A stretch of 64,000 nucleotides of DNA from Actinoplanes sp. L3-i22 (GTDB lineage Bacteria; Actinomycetota; Actinomycetes; Mycobacteriales; Micromonosporaceae). Position numbers and translations under genes: made by a program. The stretch's first letter is position 1, and every line of letters begins with the position of its first letter. The notes beneath the pieces were generated by a model, which did not search any database, was not told the origin of the DNA, and saw only the letters and a list, made by a program, of their open reading frames with translations. Where the stretch lies: the NCBI RefSeq assembly GCF_019704555.1, contig NZ_AP024745.1:814501-878500 (forward strand), given 5' to 3'. This document shows, one piece after another, positions 16,762 to 32,138 of the stretch.

Positions 16762-17271
16762 GTGCACAAGAACGTTCATCAGGGGCTCCATGGTGAGGGC
16801 TTCATCCGTGCGCTTGCGTGTGCGGGCGGGTTCACCACGGCCCGGGCGAATCTTGATGTGGACGGGGTGGATCTGCAGATCGCGAACCCGGGCCCTCGTG
16901 GCACCGTCCGATCACCCAAGATCGAGGTGCAGGTGAAGTCCGCGTCCAGCCCGTCGATCCGAGCCGGAGTCCTCCTTCAGCGGCTCTCGACGGTGCATCA
17001 CAACCAGCTGGCCGGCCCCGGTTTTCAGGTGCCGAGGTTCCTTGCTGTGGTGATCGTTCCTCCGGACGTCGTCGACTACGCCGTCGGTACCAATGAGCAC
17101 CTGCGGTTGTCCACGGCCGCATAGTGGCGGTCGCTGGCGGATCAGGATCTTCGCCCGGTCGGAGAAGGGCACGCGGAAAGCGTCACGGTCGAGGTGCCGC
17201 TGCGAAACCTGCTGACCGTGCAGGCGATCCGGTGCCTGCTGGACGGCGATTTGGAAGGGGCGGCGCGATGA
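16762..17271 (+). pseudogene. DUF4365 protein gene interrupted by an in-frame TAG
   Basis: GTG 16762 follows GGGGGCCGAGG. The frame codes 120 residues and stops at TAG 17122-17124, but the same frame stays open after it for 48 more codons to TGA 17269-17271. The after-stop part (WRSLADQDLRPVGEGHAE, then VTVEVPLRNLLTVQAI) reads as the normal end of a DUF4365 protein, which should be about 169 residues. The N-terminal part has the family motifs FIRALACAGGFTTARANLD, VDGVDLQI and IEVQVKS; the D...ExQxK pattern resembles the PD-(D/E)XK nuclease core. The TAG could come from one substitution in a Tyr codon. It may be a decayed gene, a read-through case or a sequencing error. It overlaps the next gene as ATGA. 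Confidence 0.75.
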
Positions 17272-18446
17272 TTCGGGCACAGGTCACCGACCGGGATGCC
17301 CTGGCCGCCCGGTCGCCAACTGAGCTGGCCATGTATTTGCGGGCGAACGGCTGGGTCACCCGGGACCGAGCCGGAAGCAGTGTGCACTGGGTGAAGCCGG
17401 TCGGCGACGAGGAATTCGAGGTTCACCAGCCGCAGGAGTCCACGCTCCGGGACTATCCGCTGCGCGTCCGGGATCTGCTCGCGGTGCTGGCGGCGGCCGA
17501 GGAGCGCTCCGAACTCGAGATCCTGGGCGACATCACCAGCGTTTCCATGGACGTGCACGCGGTGCGGGCGTTTCCTTCGGACAGCAGCCCGGGAATGATC
17601 GGGCTCGACGACGGCGTGCAGGCATACGAGAGTCTCCGGAATCTGGTTCTGGCCGCCGCCTACGTGGCCGCCACGGATCAACCGCGCGCCGTCCAACCGG
17701 CTCGCAAACCGGCCGATGTGCTCGGCTTTCTCCGCGAGGTGCGGATCGGTGTCCCGGCCGAGGGCAGCTTCATCTTCTCCGTGCACACCCCGGTTCCGCC
17801 CCGGCTGTCGTCGCCACAGGCGTCGTTCTTCGACGAGGACATGGCGGACGCGCTGGAACCGGCCGAACCGTTCGAACGACGGGTCTCCCTCGCCCTTTTC
17901 GACGCGGTGCGCGCTGCGTATTCGGCGGCCAATGACGCGCTGGCCTCCGTCCATGGGCTGGACGCGTTCACCGAGGCCGTTCCGCTCGGGGTGAGCGCGA
18001 ATCTCTGTGAGGCGCTGGTCGGCCTCGGCGGTGCGGCGGGACACCCGTTCGACTTCACCTCGCGCCTGGCCCCGTCGCGGCCGCTGCGGGCGCGGGTCTT
18101 CCCGCCGATCCGATTTCGCCGGGATCATCTGCCGGTGCTGGCCTCGGCGGCTCAGGAACTACGCGAGCTCGTCGCCGACGAGGGTGTGCTGCTCGTCGGC
18201 AACGTGGTCCGGTTGCACCGGGAGGGCACCGGGGCCGGCGAGATCAGCATCGCCGGAACCATCGAGGGCGACGATCGGCTGCGCCGGGTCTGGATGCGCC
18301 TGGACGAGGAGGACTACTCCCGGGCGACCGACGCCCACCAGCAGATGCGCTTGGTCTCGGTGCGCGGTGACCTGGTGCGGCGCGGGACCCGGCACTATCT
18401 GACCAATCCGTCAGGCTTCCATTTCGTACGGGATCCCGGGAACTGA
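17268..18446 (+). CDS. Unidentified 392-residue partner of the DUF4365 gene
   Basis: ATG 17268 overlaps the true end of the DUF4365 frame (TGA 17269-17271), which shows the two were built as one translational unit. The product begins MIRAQVTDRDALAARSPTEL and has no signal, membrane segment or known catalytic motif. A recurrent theme is acidic helices with short beta segments (VHWVKPVGDEEFEVHQP; ISIAGTIEGDDRLRRVWMRL). The C-terminal 90 residues look like an all-beta domain. Function unknown. With a nuclease-like DUF4365 protein it could form a two-gene defence or toxin-like cassette, but no proof exists in the sequence. The gene itself looks intact. Confidence 0.7.
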   Translation: MIRAQVTDRDALAARSPTELAMYLRANGWVTRDRAGSSVHWVKPVGDEEFEVHQPQESTLRDYPLRVRDLLAVLAAAEERSELEILGDITSVSMDVHAVRAFPSDSSPGMIGLDDGVQAYESLRNLVLAAAYVAATDQPRAVQPARKPADVLGFLREVRIGVPAEGSFIFSVHTPVPPRLSSPQASFFDEDMADALEPAEPFERRVSLALFDAVRAAYSAANDALASVHGLDAFTEAVPLGVSANLCEALVGLGGAAGHPFDFTSRLAPSRPLRARVFPPIRFRRDHLPVLASAAQELRELVADEGVLLVGNVVRLHREGTGAGEISIAGTIEGDDRLRRVWMRLDEEDYSRATDAHQQMRLVSVRGDLVRRGTRHYLTNPSGFHFVRDPGN

Positions 18447-18468
18447 ACCGGGTGGGTAGGGTGCGGCC

Positions 18469-19098
18469 GTGGACGAGATCGACTGGTCGGATGTTCCGGG
18501 GCGGGTCGCGGCGCTGGGCGGCCGTGACGCGCGGGTCTTCGGTGCCCTCGGGCACGGCTGGACGCTGGAGCCGCCACTGTCCGAGGTGGAGCTGACCGAG
18601 CTGGAGGCGCAGCTCGGCGTCGAGCTCCCGGCGGAGTACCGGTCGTTTCTGCGGCAGGTGAGCCGGGGCGGCGCGGGCCCGTTCTACGGTCTCTTCCCGG
18701 TGCGCCGGGTCGACGGCCGGTGGGAGTGGACGGGCGACTGCGCCGGCCTGGTCGACCCGGCGGCGCTGGCGACACCGTTTCCGCACACCGAGGAGTTCAA
18801 CCCGGCCGAGGCCCTGCCCGAGCAGCCGGAGGACGACGACGAGGCCGAGGAAGCCTGGTGGGAGCTGCACGACCGGGTCGTCTTCGCCCCGGCCAACCAT
18901 GCCGGGCTGCTCCACCTGGCCCACCGGGGTTGCGCCCTGCGGGAGGCGCTGGTGATCAGCGGCCCGGCCCGGGGCCAGATGTGGGCCGACGAGACCGCCG
19001 ACGACGAGGGCTTCTCGCCGCTGCTGGACGATTCCGGCGAGCGGATCGGCTTCGCCCGGTGGTACCGGAAGTGGCTCGACACCGCCGACCACCGCTGA
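18469..19098 (+). CDS. SMI1/KNR4 (SUKH) family protein
   Basis: GTG 18469 gives 209 residues. The region LSEVELTELEAQLGVELPAEYRSFLRQVSRGGAGPFYG is the SMI1/KNR4 hallmark (helix, LPxxYxxFL, then G-rich turn), at about residues 39-76. The middle is very acidic (EQPEDDDEAEEAWWEL). The family includes immunity proteins to contact-dependent or polymorphic toxins and also general regulatory proteins. It lies 22 bases after the previous gene and is closed by a strong bidirectional terminator. Its position next to a nuclease-like locus is suggestive but does not prove immunity function. Confidence 0.78.
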   Translation: MDEIDWSDVPGRVAALGGRDARVFGALGHGWTLEPPLSEVELTELEAQLGVELPAEYRSFLRQVSRGGAGPFYGLFPVRRVDGRWEWTGDCAGLVDPAALATPFPHTEEFNPAEALPEQPEDDDEAEEAWWELHDRVVFAPANHAGLLHLAHRGCALREALVISGPARGQMWADETADDEGFSPLLDDSGERIGFARWYRKWLDTADHR

Positions 19099-19103
19099 GC
19101 AGA

Positions 19104-19136
19104 AAACGCCCGGGAGCCGGCGGCTCCCGGGCGTTT
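19104..19136. terminator. Bidirectional terminator between convergent genes
   Basis: AAACGCCCGGGAGCC (19104-19118) pairs perfectly over 15 bases with GGCTCCCGGGCGTTT (19122-19136) around a 3-base loop. It has A and T tails on the respective sides, so it can serve both the SMI1/KNR4-like gene and ppc. Confidence 0.9.
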
Positions 19137-19153
19137 CGTGATCCGGTACGAGA

Positions 19154-21952
<2,799 letters not shown>

Positions 21953-22077
21953 CGGGGCGCTCCTTCGTTCGGATGGCTCCAGGACGGCGCTGTCCCGACT
22001 TCGCCGATCGTATCGGCGTACCCCGTCGCGGGGGTGAATTGAGTCAAGAGTCTCACGGTCGTTCAGGCGGCCGGCGT

Positions 22078-23100
22078 TCACCTGGCCAAAGCCAGTGCGT
22101 AAGACGGGTACCACTGGCCCGCCGGCGGCGCGTCACCCCCACAGGCCCCATCGGATTCGCCCGGGCGTTTGATCCACAGGTAGGCGTCGGCGAGCGGGTT
22201 CCCGGTGCGCAGCGTGGGCGGCACACCGAGGCGTCGGCCGGGCGGATTGCACCAGTGCTGGTCGCCCGCGCCGGGCCGGGCGGGACCGTTGCCGTTGCGG
22301 CTGGTGTCGATCACGAAGTGGGCGTTGCCGAGCAGACGGGACAGCTCCGTTCCGTACCGTAAATTGTCTTTTGTCGTTTCGAAGTTGGCGACGTTGAGCG
22401 CGAGGCCGCGGGCGTGCAGCGCGCCGGAGCGACGCAGCGCCGGCGCCATCGCGGCGACCGGGACCCAGGTCGGGTTGCCGGCGTCGAGGTAGACGCGGAC
22501 CCCGGGCAGCGCCCGCAGCGCGTCCACCGCCCCGGCCAGCAGGCGATAGCGTTCGGCGGCGCGTTTCCGCGACAGGCAGCCGGTGGCGGCGTGCGCGACC
22601 GCGTCCGGCTCCAGGATCACCAGCGCGCGGTGCCCGCGAAGAACCAAAGCAAGATCAAAAACCCATTTGCGGTACGTCGTAGCGTCCCGCGCCCCACCCG
22701 CCGACTGCCCGGAGCAGTCCCGCTGCGGAATGTTGTAGAGCACCAGCACCGGCACCCGCTCGGCCTCGGTCGCCGCGGTGACCAGCTGATCCAGGCTCTC
22801 GAGGGTGGCCGCCCGGGAGTCGGTGAGCCAGGTCGCGACCGGCTGCCCGGCGATCCGCCGCACCGCCTCGGCCTCGTCCGGCCGGCCCCGGCGCCGCAGG
22901 TCGCGCACCTCCCGGGCGGCCGCGCCCAGCGGATCGACGTAGAGCACCGGCCGCTCGGCCGGGGTGGCCGCGGGCACCTGCAGGACCGCCGGCGCCGGAT
23001 CGCGGGCGCGCAGCAGCAGGGCCGCCGAGGCCAGGGTCAGGACGGCGGTGAGCGCGATCCAGCGGCGCCAGCGGCCGCCGGTGTAGAGATGCCGGGCCAC
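22078..23100 (-). CDS. GH6 family glycoside hydrolase (cellulase-like), exported
   Basis: GTG 23100 gives 340 residues; an N-terminal hydrophobic segment (about 13-31) is a signal or anchor. The GH6 pattern is clear: VLYNIPQRDCSGQSAGG with Asp 128, LVILEPDAVAH with general-acid Asp 166, FVIDTSRNGNGP, DQHWCNPPGRRLG and the C-terminal LWIKRPGESDGAC. Family members cleave beta-1,4-glucans; no binding module is attached. Leu 247 is encoded by TTA (22362-22360), the rare codon read by bldA tRNA, so expression may be developmental. It begins 6 bases after the hypX stop, so both may be co-transcribed. Confidence 0.88.
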   Translation of the reverse strand: MARHLYTGGRWRRWIALTAVLTLASAALLLRARDPAPAVLQVPAATPAERPVLYVDPLGAAAREVRDLRRRGRPDEAEAVRRIAGQPVATWLTDSRAATLESLDQLVTAATEAERVPVLVLYNIPQRDCSGQSAGGARDATTYRKWVFDLALVLRGHRALVILEPDAVAHAATGCLSRKRAAERYRLLAGAVDALRALPGVRVYLDAGNPTWVPVAAMAPALRRSGALHARGLALNVANFETTKDNLRYGTELSRLLGNAHFVIDTSRNGNGPARPGAGDQHWCNPPGRRLGVPPTLRTGNPLADAYLWIKRPGESDGACGGDAPPAGQWYPSYALALAR

Positions 23101-23106
23101 GGCGGG

Positions 23107-24906
23107 TCAGGCGACCACCGGCACCGCGGGACGGACCGCGATCGGCGCCCGCCGCTCGGTGACCGGCCCGGCGTTGCCGGGGCGCTGCCGGCCGGGGACC
23201 GCCGGCCCCACGTTGCCGGCCAGGAGCAGCTGACGGGGCGTGGCGGCGGGCCGTTCCTTGCGGACGAACGCGCCCCGGGCCGCGGTGAACCCGGACCGGT
23301 CGGTGTAGATGTCCCGGCTCATCTCGGCCAGCTCGCGCGTCTCGTACACGTCCAGCGGGATCCGCTCGGCGGCGAGCCGGCGCGCCTTCGCGGCCCGTCG
23401 CTTCCGCGCGGCCCGGGCATCCGAGTGCCGCTCGGCGAGCAGGGTCAGCCACTGGCCGAAGGCCTCCGGGTGGCGCGGCCCGACCTCGTCGACCAGGCCG
23501 ATCCGGACCGCCTGAGCCGTGCTGACCGGCAGCTTCTCGTCGATCAGGCGCTGCGCCCGGTCCGCGCCGACCCGCCGCGGCAGGCTGTAGGTGTGCAGCT
23601 CGGAGCCGAACAGCCCGATGTCGTAGTACGGGTTGAGCACGATCCCGTCCCGGGCCGCCACCACGTCCGCGCCCAGCCCGAGCATCACCCCGCCGGCCCC
23701 GGCACTGCCCGCGTAGGCGGCCACCACCACCTGCCGGGTGCACGTGATGATCTCCCGGCACACCTGGTTGATCGCCCGGATGTTGGCCCACGCGGCCCCG
23801 GCCGGATCCGGCGCGGCCTCGATCACGTTCAGGTGGATGCCGTTGCTGAACGCCTCGGTCCCGCCGCGCAGCACCAGCACCCGGGTGTCCTGGGCGGCCG
23901 CGTGCCGCAGCCCGGCGAGCAGCCGGCGGCAGTGCCCGGGCGCCATCGCGCCGTTGTAGAAGTCGAAGTGCAGCCAGCCGATCGCCCCGGTGCGCCGGTA
24001 GCGGACCTGCCGGTACGCGTTCGGGAACTCCGGCTCGGCGTCCGCGGTCAGCGGCGAGTTCGGCACGCCGCGCAGCCGCACGCCGAGCGCGGTGGTGGCC
24101 GGCGTCTTGATCGTCCGGGTGCCGGGCTCGCCGGCCGGCCGCAGGTGGCCCAGCCACAGGCTGCTGTCACCGGCGGCGACCAGGATCGCGCCCTGGCGAC
24201 GGGCCAGGACCGTGCCGGGGCGGGCCTTGCGGGCCGGGCCGAGGTGCGCGTCATAGACGTACGCGGGCAGCCCGCCCACCTCGGTGAGCACGCCCGGCGA
24301 CCCGTCCGCGGCCCGGATCCGCCGCAGGATCGCCTCGGCCGGCTCGCTCCAGTCGAACGCCCGGTCGGCCTGCCGCATCATCGGTCGCGGACCGGCCCCG
24401 GGCGTCTGGGTGGGCGTGTTCTCCGCCGGGACCGGGCGGAACGCCGGGTCGGCGGCCTTGACCACCACCTCCAGCGCGCACTCCAGCGCGGCGTCCGCGA
24501 CCGGGCCGGTGTAGAGCGCCGACTTGCGCGGGGGAGTGGCCGGCACGGTGAACGTGCGGGTCGCCCAGATCGGGCCGGCGTCCAGTTCCTCGACCGCCTG
24601 CAGCGCGGTCACGCCCCAGGCCCGCGCGCCGTCCGCGATCGCCCAGTCCAATGACGAGGGCCCGCGGTCGCCGACCGGGCCGGGATGCAGGATCACCGTG
24701 CGGACGTGCTGCCAGATCACGGCCGGGACCCGGTCCTTGAGGAACGGGCAGAGGATCAGGTCGGGTGCGGCGGCGCGCACTCCCTCGATCATCTCCCGTT
24801 CCCCGGTCGCGAGCAGGACGCCGACCTCGTGCCCGGCGTCGCGCAGAGCGCACCAGACCCGCTGGGTCAAGCCGTTGAAAGCGCTGACGAGCAGCAGGAT
24901 GCGCAC
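23107..24906 (-). CDS. hypX: HypX-like protein: formyl-transferase/enoyl-CoA hydratase fusion
   Basis: GTG 24906 lies 7 bases after GGGGAGG and gives 599 residues. The N-terminal half (to about 270) is related to methionyl-tRNA formyltransferase; it opens MRILLLVSAFNGLTQRVW and carries LHPGPVGDRGPSSLDWAI (about 73-90). The C-terminal half is a crotonase-like domain (SNGIHLNVIEAAPD; YAGSAGAGGVMLGLGADVV). HypX/HoxX makes the CO ligand of [NiFe]-hydrogenase from formyl-tetrahydrofolate via formyl-CoA in aerobic organisms. No hydrogenase or other hyp gene is in the window, so either its partners lie elsewhere or it has another role. The C-terminal tail is Pro/Arg-rich. Confidence 0.87.
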   Translation of the reverse strand: MRILLLVSAFNGLTQRVWCALRDAGHEVGVLLATGEREMIEGVRAAAPDLILCPFLKDRVPAVIWQHVRTVILHPGPVGDRGPSSLDWAIADGARAWGVTALQAVEELDAGPIWATRTFTVPATPPRKSALYTGPVADAALECALEVVVKAADPAFRPVPAENTPTQTPGAGPRPMMRQADRAFDWSEPAEAILRRIRAADGSPGVLTEVGGLPAYVYDAHLGPARKARPGTVLARRQGAILVAAGDSSLWLGHLRPAGEPGTRTIKTPATTALGVRLRGVPNSPLTADAEPEFPNAYRQVRYRRTGAIGWLHFDFYNGAMAPGHCRRLLAGLRHAAAQDTRVLVLRGGTEAFSNGIHLNVIEAAPDPAGAAWANIRAINQVCREIITCTRQVVVAAYAGSAGAGGVMLGLGADVVAARDGIVLNPYYDIGLFGSELHTYSLPRRVGADRAQRLIDEKLPVSTAQAVRIGLVDEVGPRHPEAFGQWLTLLAERHSDARAARKRRAAKARRLAAERIPLDVYETRELAEMSRDIYTDRSGFTAARGAFVRKERPAATPRQLLLAGNVGPAVPGRQRPGNAGPVTERRAPIAVRPAVPVVA

Positions 24907-25091
24907 GGTTGCCTCCCCTAACCAGGTGCCCCGGGGAAGTTTGGTGGCGGCGTCGCCCGCAGGCCGGACATCTTGTGCGATAACACGCACGGTGCCGGGA
25001 GTGTCGGACGGCCGGACTAAGCTGTGAGACGCACCCCCGCCTGTCTGGGCGACCGGGGTCGTTCGTCGTGCCCTCAGGGGGTCTTCCGCCC

Positions 25092-28712
<3,621 letters not shown>

Positions 28713-28744
28713 CGGATCACATTGATCGTGAGAAGGTGTTGACC

Positions 28745-29455
28745 ATGCAGCGTAGCCGCCGACTCGCATCCATGGCCGTCGTCGCGTGTGTCGCGGTGAC
28801 CGGTCTGTCCGCCTGCCGCTCGGAATCGTCCGTGGCCGCCTACATCGGCGACACCCGGATCACCGAGACGCGGGTCCAGGCGGTCTGGGACGACGCCCAG
28901 ACCGCGCTGAACGGCGCCACCGCCATGCCGATCACCCGGACCGACGTCGTCAACGTGCTGGTCGGCGCGGACCTGATGAAGCGGGTCGCGGCCCGGCACC
29001 AGGCGGAGATGCCGCCGAACCTGCCGTTCGACGAGTTCGCCACCCGGCTCCGGCTGCCCGCCAAGGCCGAGTACGTGCGGCTCTACACGCAGTACTACGC
29101 GCTGCTCTACGCGGTCGAGCAGTCGATCACCGCGCCGGCCGCGCTCACCGACGCCGATCTCCAGGACGCCTTCCAGCGGCTCAACGCGAACAACGCGCTG
29201 CAGGAGGGCACCACCTTCGACGCGTTCAAGAGCACCCTGCCGGCCGCCGTGACGAAGGACCTGCAGTCCGCGGTCGCCGCGCGCAACGAGGTGCACGAGG
29301 TGGCCGGTCCGCTGGACGTCACCGTCAACCCCCGTTACCTGCCGCTGGAGCTGGGCTTCTACGGCCTGCAGAACCAGCGGACCAAGTCGGTCTACCAGAT
29401 CGTCGCGGCGCCGGTGGGCGACGACTCGGCCGTTCCGGTCTCCGACGTCTCTTGA
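28745..29455 (+). CDS. Lipoprotein with SurA N-terminal-like domain
   Basis: ATG 28745 follows GAGAAGG and gives 236 residues. The signal ends in LSAC (Cys 23), a lipobox. The next region, SSVAAYIGDTRITETRVQAVWDDAQ, resembles the N-terminal helical domain of SurA/PrsA-type chaperones, but no peptidyl-prolyl isomerase domain is present. The gene is 32 bases after mfd, and its TGA overlaps the TTG of mazG. Probably assists folding or acts as a scaffold on the outer face of the membrane; this is inferred from the domain only. Confidence 0.78.
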   Translation: MQRSRRLASMAVVACVAVTGLSACRSESSVAAYIGDTRITETRVQAVWDDAQTALNGATAMPITRTDVVNVLVGADLMKRVAARHQAEMPPNLPFDEFATRLRLPAKAEYVRLYTQYYALLYAVEQSITAPAALTDADLQDAFQRLNANNALQEGTTFDAFKSTLPAAVTKDLQSAVAARNEVHEVAGPLDVTVNPRYLPLELGFYGLQNQRTKSVYQIVAAPVGDDSAVPVSDVS

Positions 29456-30441
29456 GCGCCCGGATCGTTCTGCTGGTCACCTCGCCGCGGCTGCCGGCCG
29501 GGCTGCTGACCGCCGAGGCGTGGGACACCCTGCGCGCCGGCCCGGTCTTCGCGGCCGCCGAGTCCGAGCAGGCGATGGCGTTGCGGGTGGCCGGCGTGCC
29601 GGTGACCGTGCTGGACACCGACGCGCAGGGGCTGCTCGACGCGATCGGCGACGCGCCGCTCGCGGTCTGGCTGGCCGGGCCGCACGGCGATCAGCCGTTC
29701 GCCCGCCAGCTGGGGCTGCGGCTGGCCCGCGAGCCGGGGCTGGCCGAGCTGGAGCTGATGTACGGCAGCTGGGACCCGCCCGGCGCGCGCCTGCTGGACG
29801 CGGTCGCGGTGATGGATCGGCTGGTCTCGCCGGGTGGCGATCCGTGGAAACGGGCGCAGACCCACCGTACGCTCGCGCCTTATCTGTTAGAGGAAAGCTA
29901 TGAGGCGTACGACGCGATCGAGCGCGACGACCTCGACGAGCTCCGCGAGGAGCTGGGCGACGTGCTGCTGCAGATCGTGCTGCACGCCCGCCTGGCCGAG
30001 GAGCTGCCGGACGGCCGGGCGTGGAACGTCGACGACGTCGCCGGGATCCTGGTGGAGAAGATGATCCGCCGCAATCCGCACGTCTTCGCCGGTGAGCGCG
30101 TCGAGGACCTCGAGGAGATCACCGCGAACTGGGACCGGATCAAGCGCGAGGAGAAGTCGCGCGACTCCGTTCTGGACGGTGTCGCGCTGAGCCAGCCGGC
30201 GCTCGCGCTGGCCGCGAAGATCCTGCAGCGGACCGCGCGGGGCGGCCTGGACGTGCCGCTGCCGACCGGCGACGATCTCGGCGAGGCGCTGTTGCGGCTG
30301 GTCGCGGAGGCCCGCGAGGCGGGCCTCGACCCCGAGGGTCAACTGCGAAAAGCCACTTTGGCGTACGGCGAAGCCGTGCGCGCGGCGGAGGAAGCGGCGC
30401 CCGAGCCGGAAGCGACGGAAAAAGTCCGACCCTCCGAGTAG
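29452..30441 (+). CDS. mazG: MazG family nucleoside triphosphate pyrophosphohydrolase
   Basis: TTG 29452 overlaps the preceding stop and gives 329 residues, beginning MSARIVLLVTSPRLPAG. An N-terminal domain of about 120 residues is followed by the MazG core: LLEESYEAYDAIERDDLDELREELGDVLLQ, with the ExxE12-ExxD metal-binding acids. It hydrolyses (d)NTPs to monophosphates and pyrophosphate, a housecleaning role. Leu 146 is encoded by TTA (29887-29889), in the middle of the metal-binding region (PYLLEES), so translation may depend on the bldA tRNA at 44191. It forms one unit with the lipoprotein gene. Confidence 0.9.
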   Translation: MSARIVLLVTSPRLPAGLLTAEAWDTLRAGPVFAAAESEQAMALRVAGVPVTVLDTDAQGLLDAIGDAPLAVWLAGPHGDQPFARQLGLRLAREPGLAELELMYGSWDPPGARLLDAVAVMDRLVSPGGDPWKRAQTHRTLAPYLLEESYEAYDAIERDDLDELREELGDVLLQIVLHARLAEELPDGRAWNVDDVAGILVEKMIRRNPHVFAGERVEDLEEITANWDRIKREEKSRDSVLDGVALSQPALALAAKILQRTARGGLDVPLPTGDDLGEALLRLVAEAREAGLDPEGQLRKATLAYGEAVRAAEEAAPEPEATEKVRPSE

Positions 30442-30451
30442 TTTTCTCGGC

Positions 30452-32068
30452 ATGCCGGAGTTCGTACCGCTCGCCGAGCGCATCGCCGACGCTCTGCTGG
30501 AGAGCGACCCCGTGACGGCCCTCAACGCGGGGGACCATCGCTTCGACGACCGCCTGCCCGACTTCTCCGCCACCGCGGTCGAGGCCCGGGTCGCCATGCT
30601 GCGTGACGCCGCCGACGCGCTCAGCGGGGTCGACGCCGACGCCCTCGCCCCCGAGGAGCAGGTGGATCACGCCATCCTGAGCGCCCAGGTGGAACGGCGC
30701 CTGTTCGAGTTCACCGACGTGCGCGAGCACGAGTGGAACCCGTTGGAGCACAATCCCGGGCCGCTGCTGCACGGGTTGCTGTCCCGCCCGTTCGCGCCGC
30801 CCGCCGAGCGGCTGGCGAGCCTGCGCGGCCGGCTCGCCGCGCTGCCGGACGCGCTGGCCACCGCCCGGGCCGTGCTGCGGGACGTGCCGCGGGTCCACGC
30901 CGAGACCGCGGCCGGCCAGTTCACCGGCACGGCCGGGCTGATCCGCGACGAGGTGCCGGTGCTGCTGGCGCAGGAGCCGGGGCTGCGTGACGCGGTCGAG
31001 CCGGTCGCCGCGGCGGCGCTGGCGGCGCTCGGCGAGTTCGACGGCTGGCTGCGGCGGCAGCTGGAGACCGGCGAGCCCGGCCGTGACCCGCGGCTCGGCC
31101 GGCCCCTGTGGGAGGCCCGGCTCTGGCACACGCTGGACACCGAGCTCTCCGCCGCCGAGGTGCTCTCCCGCGCCCGGGCGAATCTGGACCGGGTCGGCGA
31201 GGAGCTGCGGGCCCTCGCTGCCGAGATGGTCGGTGGCCCGGCCGACGACGCGACCGTGCGCCGCGCGCTGGACTCGATCGCCGAGCGGCACCCGGACAAC
31301 ACCACGATCGTCGGCCTGGCCAAGGGCACGATGGACGAGGCGATCGAGTTCGTCCGGCGGCACGACATCGTGTCGCTGGTGGACGATCCGTGCGTGATCG
31401 AGGAGATGCCGGAGTTCGCCCGCGGCGTCGCGGTGGCCTATTGCGACCCGCCCGGGCCGCTGGAGACCGCGGACGTGCCGACGTTCTACTGCATCGCGCC
31501 GGCCCCGGCCGGCTGGCCGGCCGAGCGGGTCCGCAGCTTCTACCGGGAGTACAACGACGAGATGATCCGGAACCTCACGGTCCACGAGGCGATGCCGGGT
31601 CACTTCCTGCAGCTGGCGCACGCCCGGCGGTTCCGGGGGAGCAGCCCGGTGCGGGCGCTGGGCTGGTCCGGGCCGTTCGTCGAGGGCTGGGCGGTCTACG
31701 CCGAGGAGGTGATGGCCGGCCTCGGCTTCGGCGGGGCACCGGTCCGGCTGCAGCAGCTCAAGATGCAGCTGCGGATGAGCCTGAACGCGATCATCGACCA
31801 GTTGGTGCACTGCGACGGGCTGGCCGAGGCCGAGGCGATGGAGCTGATGACCGGGCGTGGCTTCCAGGAGGAGGGCGAGGCCGCCGGGAAGTGGCGTCGC
31901 GCGCTGCTCACCTCGACCCAGCTGTCGACGTACTTCGTGGGCTGGACCGAGATCGCGGCGATCGCGGCGGCCCGCCCGTTCGGCGCGACCCCGAAGGCCT
32001 GGCACGACGCGATGCTCGCGCACGGGTCGCCGCCGCCGCGTCACCTGCGGGGGCTGCTCGGGGTCTGA
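30452..32068 (+). CDS. DUF885 family protein, probable metallo-peptidase-like hydrolase
   Basis: The 538-residue protein has the DUF885 signature VHEAMPGHFLQLAHARRF (about 382-399), in which HExxH-like His and Glu residues would bind zinc as in gluzincin peptidases. A second string, WSGPFVEGWAVYAEEVM, gives a further Glu ligand. No signal peptide is seen, so it is cytoplasmic. It begins 11 bases after mazG and ends with a Gly/Arg-rich tail. Substrate unknown. Confidence 0.87.
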   Translation: MPEFVPLAERIADALLESDPVTALNAGDHRFDDRLPDFSATAVEARVAMLRDAADALSGVDADALAPEEQVDHAILSAQVERRLFEFTDVREHEWNPLEHNPGPLLHGLLSRPFAPPAERLASLRGRLAALPDALATARAVLRDVPRVHAETAAGQFTGTAGLIRDEVPVLLAQEPGLRDAVEPVAAAALAALGEFDGWLRRQLETGEPGRDPRLGRPLWEARLWHTLDTELSAAEVLSRARANLDRVGEELRALAAEMVGGPADDATVRRALDSIAERHPDNTTIVGLAKGTMDEAIEFVRRHDIVSLVDDPCVIEEMPEFARGVAVAYCDPPGPLETADVPTFYCIAPAPAGWPAERVRSFYREYNDEMIRNLTVHEAMPGHFLQLAHARRFRGSSPVRALGWSGPFVEGWAVYAEEVMAGLGFGGAPVRLQQLKMQLRMSLNAIIDQLVHCDGLAEAEAMELMTGRGFQEEGEAAGKWRRALLTSTQLSTYFVGWTEIAAIAAARPFGATPKAWHDAMLAHGSPPPRHLRGLLGV

Positions 32069-32138
32069 GCGGCGGCCGGGAAAGCATTCACGGAAAGCCG
32101 CCGGGCCGGGATAATGGAATTGTTCGTCTGCCGTTTGT

